This document shows positions 1-8,972 of a DNA stretch of 64,000 bases, one piece after another; the first letter of the stretch is position 1; each line of letters opens with the position of its first letter. The notes beneath the pieces are model-generated. The model saw only the letters and a program-made list of their open reading frames with translations. It searched no databases and was not told where the DNA came from. The stretch is from Blastocatellia bacterium AA13 (GTDB taxonomy: Bacteria > Acidobacteriota > Blastocatellia > UBA7656), in NCBI GenBank assembly GCA_003222245.1, contig QHVH01000012.1, positions 122,920 through 186,919 of the forward strand. Direction: 5' to 3'. Position numbers and translations under genes: made by a program.

Positions 1-626
1 CAGAGCAGAATATCCGGCTGAATACCGATCTCCCTGAGTTCCTTAACAGAATGCTGCGTCGGTTTTGTCTTCAGCTCGCCGGAAGCGGCTATAAAAGGAA
101 CGAGGGTGAGATGGATGAAGAGCGCGTTTTCGCGGCCCACCTCGTTGCCCATCTGCCGGATGGCTTCGAGGAAGGGAAGCGACTCTATATCGCCGACGGT
201 GCCGCCGACCTCAACGATCACCACGTCGTTGTCGTCGTTTATGCTGTTGATGGCGTCCTTGATCTCGTTGGTTACGTGAGGGATGACTTGAATGGTCTTC
301 CCGAGGTAATCACCACGCCTCTCCTTGTTAATCACGGATAGATAGATTCGGCCGGTCGTCCAATTGTTCGCCTGCGTGAGGTTGGCGTGAGTAAATCGCT
401 CGTAGTGTCCGAGATCGAGATCGGTTTCAGCGCCGTCGTCCGTGACGAATACCTCTCCGTGTTGAAACGGAGACATCGTGCCGGGATCGACGTTTATATA
501 AGGATCTAATTTCTGAAGGGTAACTTTCAGGCCGCGGGCTTCGAGCAGGCTTCCAATCGAGGCGGCCGCCAGCCCTTTCCCCAGGCTGGAAACGACGCCT
601 CCGGTCACAAAAATGTATTTGGTCAT
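1..626 (-). CDS. pyrG: CTP synthase, N-terminal part (cut by window edge)
   Basis: CTP synthase makes CTP from UTP, ATP and glutamine in the cytoplasm. Translating the minus strand from the ATG at 624-626 gives [18 protein letters not shown], the hallmark N-terminus with its nucleotide-binding loop, followed by about 190 further residues of the amidoligase (synthetase) domain. The glutaminase domain lies beyond the left edge. The start overlaps the stop of kdsB by four bases (ATGA), so translational coupling is likely; KdsB uses CTP as substrate, so the pairing makes metabolic sense. The family assignment is very secure. Confidence 0.96.
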   Translation of the reverse strand, partial: MTKYIFVTGGVVSSLGKGLAAASIGSLLEARGLKVTLQKLDPYINVDPGTMSPFQHGEVFVTDDGAETDLDLGHYERFTHANLTQANNWTTGRIYLSVINKERRGDYLGKTIQVIPHVTNEIKDAINSINDDNDVVIVEVGGTVGDIESLPFLEAIRQMGNEVGRENALFIHLTLVPFIAASGELKTKPTQHSVKELREIGIQPDILL

Positions 627-1399
627 TTAATACTCTCCTCAATGAGTTTTTTAACCCGATAATAATCCTGCTCGGTGTCTATGCCGATCGAACGATGCTC
701 GACTTCCACTACCTTGATCTTATGGCCGTTTTCCAGCATTCGAAGCTGTTCAAGGCCTTCCGTTATTTCGAGCGGAGTGGGATCCATTCGAGAGAACTCG
801 TCCAAAAAACTCCTGCGATAGGCGTACAGGCCCGTGTGCTTTCGATATCGTGAAAGCAATGACGAGTCCGACCTGAGAGTCTCTTCAAGATTGCCTCGGC
901 CGCCTCTGGGATACGGCAGCGGCGAGCGCGAAAAGTAGAGGCCGAAGCCCCGCCGGTCGGTCACTACTTTGACGACGTTCGGATTGAGTACATCGTCTAC
1001 GGTGTCTATCGGCTCTGAAGTGGTGCTTACGAGAAGCGACGGATCGTCGATCAGCGGCCGGATTGCGGCGTCTATAGTTGAGGGCTCGATGAGAGGCTCG
1101 TCACCTTGCACGTTGACGATAATCGAAGCGTCGAAGCGTGCGGCTGCCTCGGCCACCCTGTCCGTGCCAGACTTTGCCGTAGGTGATGTCAAAATGGCCG
1201 TGCCTCCGTGCTGTTCAACGACCTCAGCGATCCGATGGTCGTCGGTTGCAACGAACACGCGAGAAATAGATGAAGCCTGTTCGGCTTTATGCATGACGTG
1301 AATAATCAAGGGGAAACTACCAAGTGGGAGGAGGGGCTTGCCCGGCAGCCGAGTCGATGAGAACCGCGCAGGGATGATCGCAATCGCCTCTCCTGTCAC
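623..1399 (-). CDS. kdsB: 3-deoxy-manno-octulosonate cytidylyltransferase (CMP-KDO synthetase)
   Basis: This enzyme activates KDO with CTP to give CMP-KDO for lipid A-core assembly, in the cytoplasm. The 258-residue product has the family's normal length. It opens with the nucleotide-binding motif [15 protein letters not shown] and has NVQGDEPLI (about residues 95-103), the metal- and substrate-binding segment. The start is GTG at 1397-1399, placed four residues before the conserved core. It is the upstream gene of a kdsB-pyrG pair with an ATGA overlap. Its presence shows that the organism makes LPS. Confidence 0.96.
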   Translation of the reverse strand: MTGEAIAIIPARFSSTRLPGKPLLPLGSFPLIIHVMHKAEQASSISRVFVATDDHRIAEVVEQHGGTAILTSPTAKSGTDRVAEAAARFDASIIVNVQGDEPLIEPSTIDAAIRPLIDDPSLLVSTTSEPIDTVDDVLNPNVVKVVTDRRGFGLYFSRSPLPYPRGGRGNLEETLRSDSSLLSRYRKHTGLYAYRRSFLDEFSRMDPTPLEITEGLEQLRMLENGHKIKVVEVEHRSIGIDTEQDYYRVKKLIEESIK

Positions 1400-1480
1400 G
1401 GGTTTCGAGCCTATCCCATCACCGAGGCGAGTGTCAAATTACCCCGACTTTTAGGTTCGCTCGCGCAAGGGACAATATTA

Positions 1481-1509
1481 TTGACAGTGGAGTAGGTGCG
1501 TGCTACAAA
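1481..1509 (+). promoter_or_regulatory. Putative sigma-70-type promoter for the BACON/Ig protein gene
   Basis: TTGACA (1481-1486), a 17-base spacer, then TACAAA (1504-1509). It lies about 215 bases before the ATG at 1724, which would leave a roughly 200-base leader. I could not assign the leader to any riboswitch class. The rest of the gap 1400-1723 shows no coding signal. Confidence 0.5.
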
Positions 1510-1723
1510 GGTCTTTGTCTCATTAACGTTGGCTATTCGACCTCAACCCGCGGCCAACGCTCAGCAAATGCCCTCATAAGAAAACCGCAACGGCGAAGAC
1601 ATCGCCAATCGAGGCTTGCTATACGAGCCGGCTCGAAAGCCGCATCGCTTCATATAAGCCGTTAAGCGGCCGCTATCGACACTCTCGATCAAGCGGCCAA
1701 GAACTTCTTTCCGGAGACCTGAT

Positions 1724-2923
1724 ATGACTTCCAGCCACAACTCCGCTGCAAGGGCAGCAATATTGTTTCTAATTTCAGTTCTTGCACTGACCGAAGTATC
1801 GGCCTTTGGCGCGAGCAGCGCACGGAATCATCGCGGCGGAGCTAATTTGGAAGCGAGTTTCGGCGCCGCCGTCTCGGACACTGCCATTATTGAATCATCA
1901 TGCAGCTATTCGATTGCGCCCGATACAGTCGCCGCGGGGCCGCAACTGGCTACTGGAGCCGTCGCCGTCACCGCCGGCTCGGGATGTGACTGGACCGCGA
2001 CCACCAACGACGACTGGATCGTCCTCACAGGCGGGCTGGTTGGCAGCGGTAACGGAATCGTAACCTACGCTATTGAAGAGAACGACACGGGCAGCCTTAG
2101 ATCCGGTACGGTCACGATCGCAGGGCTGACTTTTACGATCAATCAATTGGCCCTTCAACCTCTGGCTGTTCTTACGCCGCCGCTGCCTTTTGCGGTCATG
2201 GAGAATTTTTATTTTCAGGCATTCAGCGGCGCTGGAGGCATCGGCCCATATTCGTGGGCGGTTGGCAGCGGCTCGCTGCCGGAGGGCTTGGCGCTCGACA
2301 GCACCGGCCGGTTGTTCGGAACTCCGACGGTTGTGGGCGCATTCGATTTTACAGTAGAGATCACCGATCACGGCGGAAGAAAGGCGCACGCGGCATACAG
2401 CCTCGAGGTTTTTGGTCCATCCCTGAACGTAACCACAAACATCTTGGGACCGGCGGTAACTGGAACGCTTTACAATGAGAAGCTGTTCGCAACTGGCGGT
2501 CTTGCTCCGTATCACTGGTCGGTAACCATAGGGGAGCTTCCCTCGGGACTAAGCCTCGATTCCGCTGCCGGGATCATCTCGGGCGTGCCTGACCTGAGCG
2601 GGAACTTCAGGTTTACGGTGACCGTCAGAGACGCGCGATCTTCGACCGCGACTCGAGTCCTTCAGGCATTTGTGTACGGGCCGAACGATGTGCCGTCCAT
2701 AAGCAACGTGAAGTATAAGAACTCCACAAAGGTGATAGTCAACGGCGCTCACTTCGACTTGCAGGCGAACCTGTTCATCGATGGTGTCAAAGTTGAACCG
2801 AGATTCAGCAGCGATTCTCAGTTCATAGTCAAGCCGATTACTCTTTCACCGGGCGTGCACCAATTCAGAATCATCAACCGCAATGGGCTCTCTTCGAGTG
2901 TTATGACTACGTCGGTTCAGTAG
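1724..2923 (+). CDS. Secreted BACON / Ig-like repeat protein
   Basis: A 399-residue protein with a Sec signal peptide (about residues 1-28, ending near SAFGA). Residues about 55-142 resemble a BACON domain: a Cys-containing strand, then DWTATTNDDWI, and an ending of the type SGTVTIAGLTFTINQ. Two Ig-like putative repeats follow (about 148-230 and 232-315), each with the He_PIG-type signature GLALDSTGRLFGTP or GLSLDSAAGIISGVP. The last 80 residues look like an IPT/TIG-type beta sandwich. It is probably an extracellular or surface adhesion or glycan-binding protein. GGAGA lies upstream of the ATG. It stands alone, facing the MFS gene. The domain reading is good; the ligand is unknown. Confidence 0.85.
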   Translation: MTSSHNSAARAAILFLISVLALTEVSAFGASSARNHRGGANLEASFGAAVSDTAIIESSCSYSIAPDTVAAGPQLATGAVAVTAGSGCDWTATTNDDWIVLTGGLVGSGNGIVTYAIEENDTGSLRSGTVTIAGLTFTINQLALQPLAVLTPPLPFAVMENFYFQAFSGAGGIGPYSWAVGSGSLPEGLALDSTGRLFGTPTVVGAFDFTVEITDHGGRKAHAAYSLEVFGPSLNVTTNILGPAVTGTLYNEKLFATGGLAPYHWSVTIGELPSGLSLDSAAGIISGVPDLSGNFRFTVTVRDARSSTATRVLQAFVYGPNDVPSISNVKYKNSTKVIVNGAHFDLQANLFIDGVKVEPRFSSDSQFIVKPITLSPGVHQFRIINRNGLSSSVMTTSVQ

Positions 2924-3004
2924 AGGAGAGCGAATATTTAACGCTGGGAGATCGACCGATACGGCAATCTTGATCAGCCGCTTGATTGCGGCCGCTTGGA
3001 CTGT

Positions 3005-3020
3005 GGGAGATTATTCTCCC
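3005..3020. terminator. Short hairpin between convergent genes
   Basis: GGGAGA, loop TTAT, TCTCCC: a six-base-pair stem whose loop contains the stop codon of the minus-strand MFS gene. There is no T-run on either side, so a terminator role is weakly supported. Confidence 0.25.
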
Positions 3021-4402
3021 GCCGTTGTGCCGCGGGGTTGCGCGGTGAAATCTATCGCTTGGCTATCTTCCTGTCTTCGCAGAGCCGCGAGGGATACAAC
3101 GGTAATCGCACAGTAGAGCAAGCTCAGCAGTATCAGGCCGTCTATTCCGTCCCACTTCGCCGCGAATCCACCAGTGATCGTCCCTATTACCTGGCCTATG
3201 CCGAGAAAAACCGAATACAGCCCCATTATTGAGCCTCGATCCTGGCTGTGGGACTCTGTCATATCGGCAAGATAAGTCAGCGCGGCGGGAGTGAATCCGC
3301 TCATAACGAGCACGCCGAGCGCGATCAGGATGGCAAACGGGTTGAGACCTATATGAGGGAATCCGCTCAGATGATTCAGTCCATAGATGGCGCTCAGGCT
3401 CGCGGCCACCCCGCAGACCGACACAAGCATTACCTGAGTCTTACGATACCTTCCCATTAAAAGACTCCAGCCCAGGATACCGCAGCCGAATATGAAGAAG
3501 AGCACCGCGAAGCGATTGCCGAACTGATTAGGGGAGTAGCTCCCCATCAGCAACTGTCTATGATGCCGGTCTCCCGTCAAAAGGCCCACGCTGTTGTTGA
3601 GCCACATGCCGATGATCGAGTTCACCGCAAGCCACGCAGGCACAAAGAGCCAAACCTGTCCGGACTTCATGAGCCTTGCATAATGACGAAGTCCACCGCG
3701 GGCCGGTCCATTCGAGTGATCGTGCGCGGGTTTGACTATGTCTCGCACTCCCAATGCAAACACCGCAAGACTCACGAGGTACATCAAACCGTTTAAGCAA
3801 AACGCCGGGCTGATCAAGTGCAGTCCCAGAAAATCGGCAGGCGTATGAAAATGGTCCCATAGCCAACCTCCGGCTTTTGCTCCAATCGCCATGCCGCCGA
3901 CGAATGTGATTTCAAACAAACCTATGACTCGAGCGCGCAGAATAGGATGGTCTTTGGTGGCTTCTGATATAAAACCGAGAGTAGACGGGACCGTGCTTGC
4001 CGTGGATAGTCCTTCGAGCAATCTCGTCAGTACGAGCACCCAGACAGTGATGGTGACGGCGGTGATCTGCACCGCAACGGCTCCAAGCAGAGGGCCTAAT
4101 AAGATAAAGACGCGCCGGCCGTAGCGATCGCTCAACGAGCCCAATACGAGCGATCCGAGAAGCTCCGTGATAAAAAAAGAAGCGGTGATGAGCCCTCTCG
4201 TGCTGTGCGGGAGAGGAAAATACTCACGGTTTATGGTAACGAAGTAATACTGAAGCATCTGGCTCATCGTTTGCGCTGCTATCCGGAGGAGCAACGTACC
4301 GGCAATCACCGCGACCAACGCGATGACCAACCTGCGTGTGAGCGCCGAATTTGATAAGGGTTCGCTGACTTTTGTTGAAGAGGACATGGCTCGCCGGCAC
4401 AT
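3011..4402 (-). CDS. MFS transporter
   Basis: A 463-residue major facilitator superfamily permease with about 12 hydrophobic segments. The loop between segments 2 and 3 carries the MFS motif A in the form GSLSDRYGRRVFI (about residues 88-100), and a half-repeat appears near residue 290 (GRYRKTQVM). The substrate cannot be read from the sequence; drug or metabolite export or uptake are all possible. An alternative start at 4387 (MSSSTK) would remove five residues. It is monocistronic and convergent with the BACON protein gene. Confidence 0.88.
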   Translation of the reverse strand: MCRRAMSSSTKVSEPLSNSALTRRLVIALVAVIAGTLLLRIAAQTMSQMLQYYFVTINREYFPLPHSTRGLITASFFITELLGSLVLGSLSDRYGRRVFILLGPLLGAVAVQITAVTITVWVLVLTRLLEGLSTASTVPSTLGFISEATKDHPILRARVIGLFEITFVGGMAIGAKAGGWLWDHFHTPADFLGLHLISPAFCLNGLMYLVSLAVFALGVRDIVKPAHDHSNGPARGGLRHYARLMKSGQVWLFVPAWLAVNSIIGMWLNNSVGLLTGDRHHRQLLMGSYSPNQFGNRFAVLFFIFGCGILGWSLLMGRYRKTQVMLVSVCGVAASLSAIYGLNHLSGFPHIGLNPFAILIALGVLVMSGFTPAALTYLADMTESHSQDRGSIMGLYSVFLGIGQVIGTITGGFAAKWDGIDGLILLSLLYCAITVVSLAALRRQEDSQAIDFTAQPRGTTAGE

Positions 4403-4565
4403 AGGGAAGCAAGGTCCGAAACTAACAAACCGAGGCTCGGGTGTCTAGCGACTGCTGGAAGTGGTGTGCGTCATGATTTAGCGTTATTAGATGCGGCTCA
4501 GAGTTAAACCAGAAGTGGTTGCGGCATCGCTCCGTTTACAACCATGAAACGGTGTATGTCTCGAT

Positions 4566-5405
4566 CTATTTTTTAGAAGGCGGCAGTACCTCTCGCTGGA
4601 ATAACGCGGCGAGGAGCCAGCAGCCGGCGAATATCCAGAGAAAATACTGCTCCGAAAACTGCGCGCCCGCTTTCCACCATTTCAGCATCAGCGCCAGCAC
4701 GAGAAACGAGAGAGCGCGAGCTATGCCGGCGGCAACGACCGTATTCCACAATCGCGCGACCATGCCTCCGCCCATCTGAATTGCGTAGCGCCGTATCACC
4801 ACGCACAAAGATGCAATAAGGGCTCCGACAAAAACGGCAATGAGCCGATACGTGACTACATGACGATCAGAGGTGACTATGCCGCCCAGAGCCAGATTGT
4901 CGCGATATGCATAAGTCAGGAATGGAATGGTCCAGAGCACCGCTATATAGAAGAAGTCTCGCCCTACTACCTTGAATTGAAGCGCCGTCGCCTTATATGC
5001 CTGAATTGTAGTGATCAGTGACGCTACGAATAGCAGATCACCGCCCGTATACAGATATCGTCCGCCCACAACATAGTAAAACAGCCATTTCGAGCTGCCC
5101 TGTGTATAGGTAGGTATGAGATTGAAGGTCAGGGTCAGCAATCGCGCCTCGCCCAATAAGCGAACCGTAAGGAACGCGGCTATCAAACTCCACGTCAGGT
5201 GCATTGGATCGGCCCGAGAGAACATCTTACGCGCCGCGAGCACCCTTATGAGGGCGATTACTTCCACCGCAACCGTAGCGGCGAAGAGCGATCGTGTAAC
5301 CGTGGTCCCTCCGCCGTCGCCTCCGAAAACCAGCCCGAGCCCAAAAGCAAGCGGCAGTAGGACAAGAGAAATGATCAGAATGGTGAGCGCGTATTTCGAT
5401 TTCAT
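4566..5405 (-). CDS. Multi-pass membrane protein of unknown function (paralog A)
   Basis: 279 residues, with seven or eight hydrophobic segments. I do not recognise the family. It is clearly paralogous to the next upstream gene (5612-6496): both share LFAATV, DPxHLTWSLI, RLLTLTFN / RLITLTFN, AYR(D/A)NL, YRLxAVxVGALIASLC, VARLWNTVV and YxLWIFAGCWLLAA, in the same order. The two genes point the same way, about 200 bases apart. Conserved charged residues inside segments (R/E in the LLGEARL / LVEGRL helix) hint at a transport or signalling role, but nothing specific can be claimed. Confidence 0.75.
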   Translation of the reverse strand: MKSKYALTILIISLVLLPLAFGLGLVFGGDGGGTTVTRSLFAATVAVEVIALIRVLAARKMFSRADPMHLTWSLIAAFLTVRLLGEARLLTLTFNLIPTYTQGSSKWLFYYVVGGRYLYTGGDLLFVASLITTIQAYKATALQFKVVGRDFFYIAVLWTIPFLTYAYRDNLALGGIVTSDRHVVTYRLIAVFVGALIASLCVVIRRYAIQMGGGMVARLWNTVVAAGIARALSFLVLALMLKWWKAGAQFSEQYFLWIFAGCWLLAALFQREVLPPSKK

Positions 5406-5611
5406 AAAGGCTATCTCAGGTTCAGCAGGCTTGAAACAAGCTCAGGGCGAGATCGCGCTTCAAGCTCAACTCTGGAGCGCCGTGGGTTGAAGGCTGGGGG
5501 AAGGTGAGCGACCTGCTTTCAGGTCAAGCCGCCGGTTAAGTAGAAACGGCGCAGCGAATTTCTATCGCGATGATCGACACACGGACGGCGCGTAATAACT
5601 ATGCATTCGAA

Positions 5612-6496
5612 CTATCTCGAAAGCGCACGCAGACTGGATGTCGAGCCTGATGAAGCTCCCGCGCGGGGCAAGACTTCTCGTTGATATATGGCGGCAAGCA
5701 ACCAACAACCGGCAAATATCCATAGCAGATATTGCTCGGACATTCTCGCAACGAGAGGCCATCGCTGAGAAAGGAGCGCAAGCGCAAGAAAGGAAGCCGC
5801 GCGCGCGGTGCCGGCCACAACAACCGTATTCCAGAGGCGCGCGACAGAGCCTCCTTTCATTTGCACGGCGTAACGACGAACGGCCACGCACAACGAAGCG
5901 ATCAACGCGCCGACTACGACTGCCGTCAGGCGATAAGCGGGAATGTATTTGTCGGCTGCTATCATTCCTGCGAGCCCCAGGTTCGCACGAAACATGAAAG
6001 TCACTACGGGGATGATCCACAGGATCAACATGTATACGTAGTCTCTTTTAAGCAGCTCAAACTTCAGACCGGTATTCTTGTATGTGCGAATGGTCGTTAT
6101 CAGAGCGGCGACAAAGAGAAGATCGCTGATCGTGTACACATATCGGAGTACGACCACGTAAAAAAACATCAACGGCGATGCGCCTTCGAGTTGCTTGGGA
6201 GGAGTTATCATATTGAAGGTCAGCGTTATCAACCGGCCTTCGACCAGCAGCCGCACTATGAGGAAGGCGACGATCAGACTCCAGGTAAGATGGCCCGGAT
6301 CGGTTGGGGAGAAGAGTTTTCTGGCCCCGAACGCCTGTATGAGGACCGCGATTTGAACGAGTACCGTAGCGGCGAATAGGTAATTGTTGAGCTCGAGCGC
6401 GCGCTCGTTGCCGCTGGTTAGAATTGTTACGACGAAGGCTGCAGGTATGATGAATAGAGTTGCGATAAAAGGGATCTTGACTGATTGTGAGGTCAT
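5612..6496 (-). CDS. Multi-pass membrane protein of unknown function (paralog B)
   Basis: 294 residues with about eight predicted membrane helices; a tandem paralog of the gene at 4566-5405 (shared blocks listed there). Its ATG (6494-6496) shares one base with the TAA stop of the 80-residue gene upstream (TAATG), so the two are translationally coupled and probably work together. The C-terminal tail after the last helix is short and Ser-rich. The function is unknown. Confidence 0.75.
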   Translation of the reverse strand: MTSQSVKIPFIATLFIIPAAFVVTILTSGNERALELNNYLFAATVLVQIAVLIQAFGARKLFSPTDPGHLTWSLIVAFLIVRLLVEGRLITLTFNMITPPKQLEGASPLMFFYVVVLRYVYTISDLLFVAALITTIRTYKNTGLKFELLKRDYVYMLILWIIPVVTFMFRANLGLAGMIAADKYIPAYRLTAVVVGALIASLCVAVRRYAVQMKGGSVARLWNTVVVAGTARAASFLALALLSQRWPLVARMSEQYLLWIFAGCWLLAAIYQREVLPRAGASSGSTSSLRALSR

Positions 6497-6738
6497 TATG
6501 AAACCCCCTCTTTCCCGAGCCTGGAAATCTCATCCGCGACTCGCGCGGCGCCCGCGGATCCGAGCCAAACCGCCAGCATCGGTTTCATTGAAACGGCAAG
6601 CTCGGCCAGGTCCGTGTCTTTTATTGCCTCGATCGGAATATTAAGTCTCGCGCAGTAATGTTTAAGCATATTCTCAGCAGTCGCCTCTCCGAGCACAGGC
6701 GTAAGATACCTTAGAAGCTCGTCATGCATTTGACTCAC
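6496..6738 (-). CDS. Small soluble protein of unknown function (80 aa)
   Basis: An 80-residue, probably all-helical cytoplasmic protein starting at GTG (6736-6738), with AAAGGA about six bases upstream; an internal ATG at 6729 is an alternative. The sequence includes LTPVLGEATAENMLKHYC and KPMLAVWLGSAGAARVADEI. I do not recognise a family. Coupling by a TAATG junction to a membrane protein gene suggests a small cytoplasmic partner or regulator. Confidence 0.6.
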   Translation of the reverse strand: MSQMHDELLRYLTPVLGEATAENMLKHYCARLNIPIEAIKDTDLAELAVSMKPMLAVWLGSAGAARVADEISRLGKEGVS

Positions 6739-7074
6739 TCGTTTCCTTTCACCCCGAGTAATTCGGGTCTTGACTCAGACCGCTGCGCCATCTGGAATTT
6801 GCTGGTGATCGCCCCTGTCCCACCGTGGCGTGCCGAAGTCACGGCTGCCGGAATGAGCCTTTTAGGACCGACTCTGAGGGAAACGAAAAAATGCTGGATG
6901 GATAACTTAAACCTGGGGGACTATCCCCACCCGCCCCGGCATTATATGGAGTGGGTCAGAGACATGTCAACAATATTAGTACTATTGGTAGCGAAAGATC
7001 GGAGAGATTTAATGCGGGAGCGAGGCCGGCTTCGTTTTGGACGCGCCGGCCTCGCACAGCGAAGGGATTCGACG
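6739..7074. other. Intergenic gap, 336 bases
   Basis: No convincing coding signal on either strand. A plus-strand open frame here runs on antisense through the conserved YHS gene and is rejected. The gap should contain the promoter of the 80-residue gene and the end of the YHS transcript (hairpin 7020-7055). Short palindromes GACATGTC (6961-6968) and TAGTACTA (6977-6984) are present but not distinctive. Confidence 0.4.
7020..7055 (-). terminator. Strong hairpin after the YHS-domain gene
   Basis: GCGAGGCCGGC (7020-7030) and GCCGGCCTCGC (7045-7055) form a perfect 11-base-pair GC-rich stem with a 14-base loop, starting 19 bases after the YHS stop. No T-run follows, so termination may be Rho-assisted or the stem may stabilise the 3' end. 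Confidence 0.55.
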
Positions 7075-7476
7075 TTACCTCGTGGCGTGCTCCTTCTTGA
7101 ACTGCTCCACGCAATGCTCACAACAGAAGTACACCTTGCGTCCCTCATATTCGACCGACAGGGCCTTGCTTATCGGCTCGCCCGAAACCGGACACTTCTC
7201 GTTGATCTTGATTGCGGCTTGATCCTCCGCGGACAACTTGGCGATGGCCGCCTCCGGATTCTTCTTGAAATCTTCCACGCACCCGCTGCAGCAGAAATAG
7301 ACGAACTGGCCGTTGTACTCGGCACGATATTTCTCGTTCACCTCTCCGCCGTTTATCGGGCACTTCTTGTTGGTTACAGCCTTCTTCTCACCGTCAGCCG
7401 CGATGGCCGCGATCGCGATCGCCGCGAACACCGACAAAGACATCAGAACGACGAGAAGTGAAGTGAGTTTGCGCAT
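7075..7476 (-). CDS. Secreted protein with two YHS/TRASH-like metal-binding repeats
   Basis: 133 residues with a clear signal peptide (1-27). Two repeats of about 45 residues follow, each with the pattern CP(I/V)xGxxxx...Y.G(Q/R).VYFCCxxCVE(D/Q)FKK: CPINGG...YFCCSGC and CPVSGE...YFCCEHC. This is the cysteine pattern of YHS/TRASH domains, which bind heavy metals (often copper) in sensors and ATPases. Here two copies form a free exported protein, suggesting periplasmic metal binding or delivery. GGAGT lies upstream of the start. Whether it serves the heme-copper proteins of this window is only a guess. Confidence 0.85.
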   Translation of the reverse strand: MRKLTSLLVVLMSLSVFAAIAIAAIAADGEKKAVTNKKCPINGGEVNEKYRAEYNGQFVYFCCSGCVEDFKKNPEAAIAKLSAEDQAAIKINEKCPVSGEPISKALSVEYEGRKVYFCCEHCVEQFKKEHATR

Positions 7477-7602
7477 ATGTAGAGAGACTCCTTTGGGTCA
7501 ATAGTTGATGAAAGCTCCAGAATTATACAGGTGCGGTTTGTAAGAGCAAATAGCGTCGAGCGTGAATCCGCGTGAATCCGGGATGAATGCCGGAACAAAC
7601 CG

Positions 7603-8796
7603 CTAGACCGGCTCCGGCCGGCGAACGATACCGGCATCGAAAAGGCGGCCCCGGTCGGCTTCTGAGAATCCGATCTCCGTCAGAAGCTCTTCGGCATCTT
7701 CACTCAGGTATGGAACGGGCCTCTTTAGCGCCGGTGGGGTGTCGCTCATCTTGTAGGCAAACCCGAGTTCATCTACCGGACCGCAACCGGGCTGCTCCAT
7801 TTGGAGAATCATTTCGCGGGCCCGAGTCTGGGCGTGAGCGAATGCCTCGGCCATAGACAGGACAGGCTCGCAACAGGCATCCACCGACTTCATAAATTCT
7901 ATCCACTCGATTTGTGTGCGTGACTTGAATATAGCGCGCACCTCTTCGAACAACCGTTCGCGATCCGGTCCGGAATCGAATTGTCTTGCGATCAGGTCTT
8001 CTCGACCGACTGCATTACAAAAGTTGGACCAGAACTTGGGCTCGAGTGCTCCGATGCTCATGTACTTGCCGTCGCCGGTCTCATACACGTTGTAGAACGG
8101 AAACTCGCCGCTTAGCACGTATCTTCCGCCGGCGTCTATAGGGGAACCCGCGAATTGGCTCGCGGCGGGGACTGCAAGCATCGACAACACGACATCGAAC
8201 ATTGATACGTCGATGAACTGGCCTCGCTTCGTGCGCTCGCGAGCAAACAGCGCGGCTAGAATTGCGAACGCCGCGATCATGCCTCCGGCTAGATCGGCAA
8301 TCTGAACGCCGGGAATAACCGGTTTTCCGCGATCGTCCGTCGTAAGACCGAGCACGCCTGCCAATGCGACATAGTTCAAATCGTGGCCGCCCCTTTGTTC
8401 GTGCGGGCCGTCCTGGCCATAACCGGTCAGGGAGCAGTAGACGATTCGAGGATTGAGCGAAGATACGACGCTGTAATCAATCCCCAGCCTGGCTACGACG
8501 CCGGGCCTGAACTGATCGATGATAACGTCGGCCGTCTGTGCAAGCTTCAGAAATATCTCGCGGCCTTCAGGATTCTTGAGATCCAATGCAATGGATTTCT
8601 TGTTTCGATTGACCTGAAGAAACCGGGCGCTCATCTTTCCAATTCGAATAGGAGCGTTGCGAGTCGGATCGCCCGCGCCCGTGTCCTCAATCTTGATTAC
8701 TTCCGCGCCAAGGTCGCCCAGCATCATCGAACCGTAAGGTCCAGGCAGCATTCGCGAAAGATCAAGGACTCGAATTCCGTCAAGGGCTCGTTTCAT
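7603..8796 (-). CDS. CaiB/BaiF family CoA-transferase (alpha-methylacyl-CoA racemase-like)
   Basis: 397 residues, the usual length for class III CoA-transferases. The N-terminus (LDGIRVLDLSRMLPGPYGSMMLGDLGAEVIKIE) and TGYGQDGP are family signatures. GGHDLNYVALAG (about residues 147-158) places Asp where the AMACR branch has its catalytic Asp, after a His at the position expected in racemases. It could racemise 2-methyl-branched acyl-CoAs or transfer CoA between carboxylic acids; the sequence slightly favours racemase-like. It is divergent from lptFG. Confidence 0.88.
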   Translation of the reverse strand: MKRALDGIRVLDLSRMLPGPYGSMMLGDLGAEVIKIEDTGAGDPTRNAPIRIGKMSARFLQVNRNKKSIALDLKNPEGREIFLKLAQTADVIIDQFRPGVVARLGIDYSVVSSLNPRIVYCSLTGYGQDGPHEQRGGHDLNYVALAGVLGLTTDDRGKPVIPGVQIADLAGGMIAAFAILAALFARERTKRGQFIDVSMFDVVLSMLAVPAASQFAGSPIDAGGRYVLSGEFPFYNVYETGDGKYMSIGALEPKFWSNFCNAVGREDLIARQFDSGPDRERLFEEVRAIFKSRTQIEWIEFMKSVDACCEPVLSMAEAFAHAQTRAREMILQMEQPGCGPVDELGFAYKMSDTPPALKRPVPYLSEDAEELLTEIGFSEADRGRLFDAGIVRRPEPV

Positions 8797-8972
8797 CTTG
8801 TTACCGTTTTCTCCCCATAGCGGCGTAAAGTTCGCCCGAATCCTACACGCAACTCATCTGAGCGGGCAACATAACGATGTCTTCGCATTCTCGATGGATG
8901 CGTTTGCGCAATCACAATCTTCGATACACGCTCTTTGGCGCTAAATCGAGGTGCGTGCTAGACTCAACCGCG

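Noticed and set aside
1510..1723. Possible riboswitch in the long leader of the BACON gene
   Set aside because: I compared it with the cyclic-di-GMP and cobalamin consensus patterns I know and found no match.
1898..2515. 205-residue minus-strand open frame
   Set aside because: Antisense to the BACON/Ig gene; low-quality composition with many Arg and Cys.
5732..6379. 215-residue plus-strand open frame
   Set aside because: Antisense to membrane paralog B; charged, repetitive product without domain signals.
6724..7461. 245-residue plus-strand open frame
   Set aside because: Antisense to the YHS-domain gene, which has a clear signal peptide and repeated Cys motifs.
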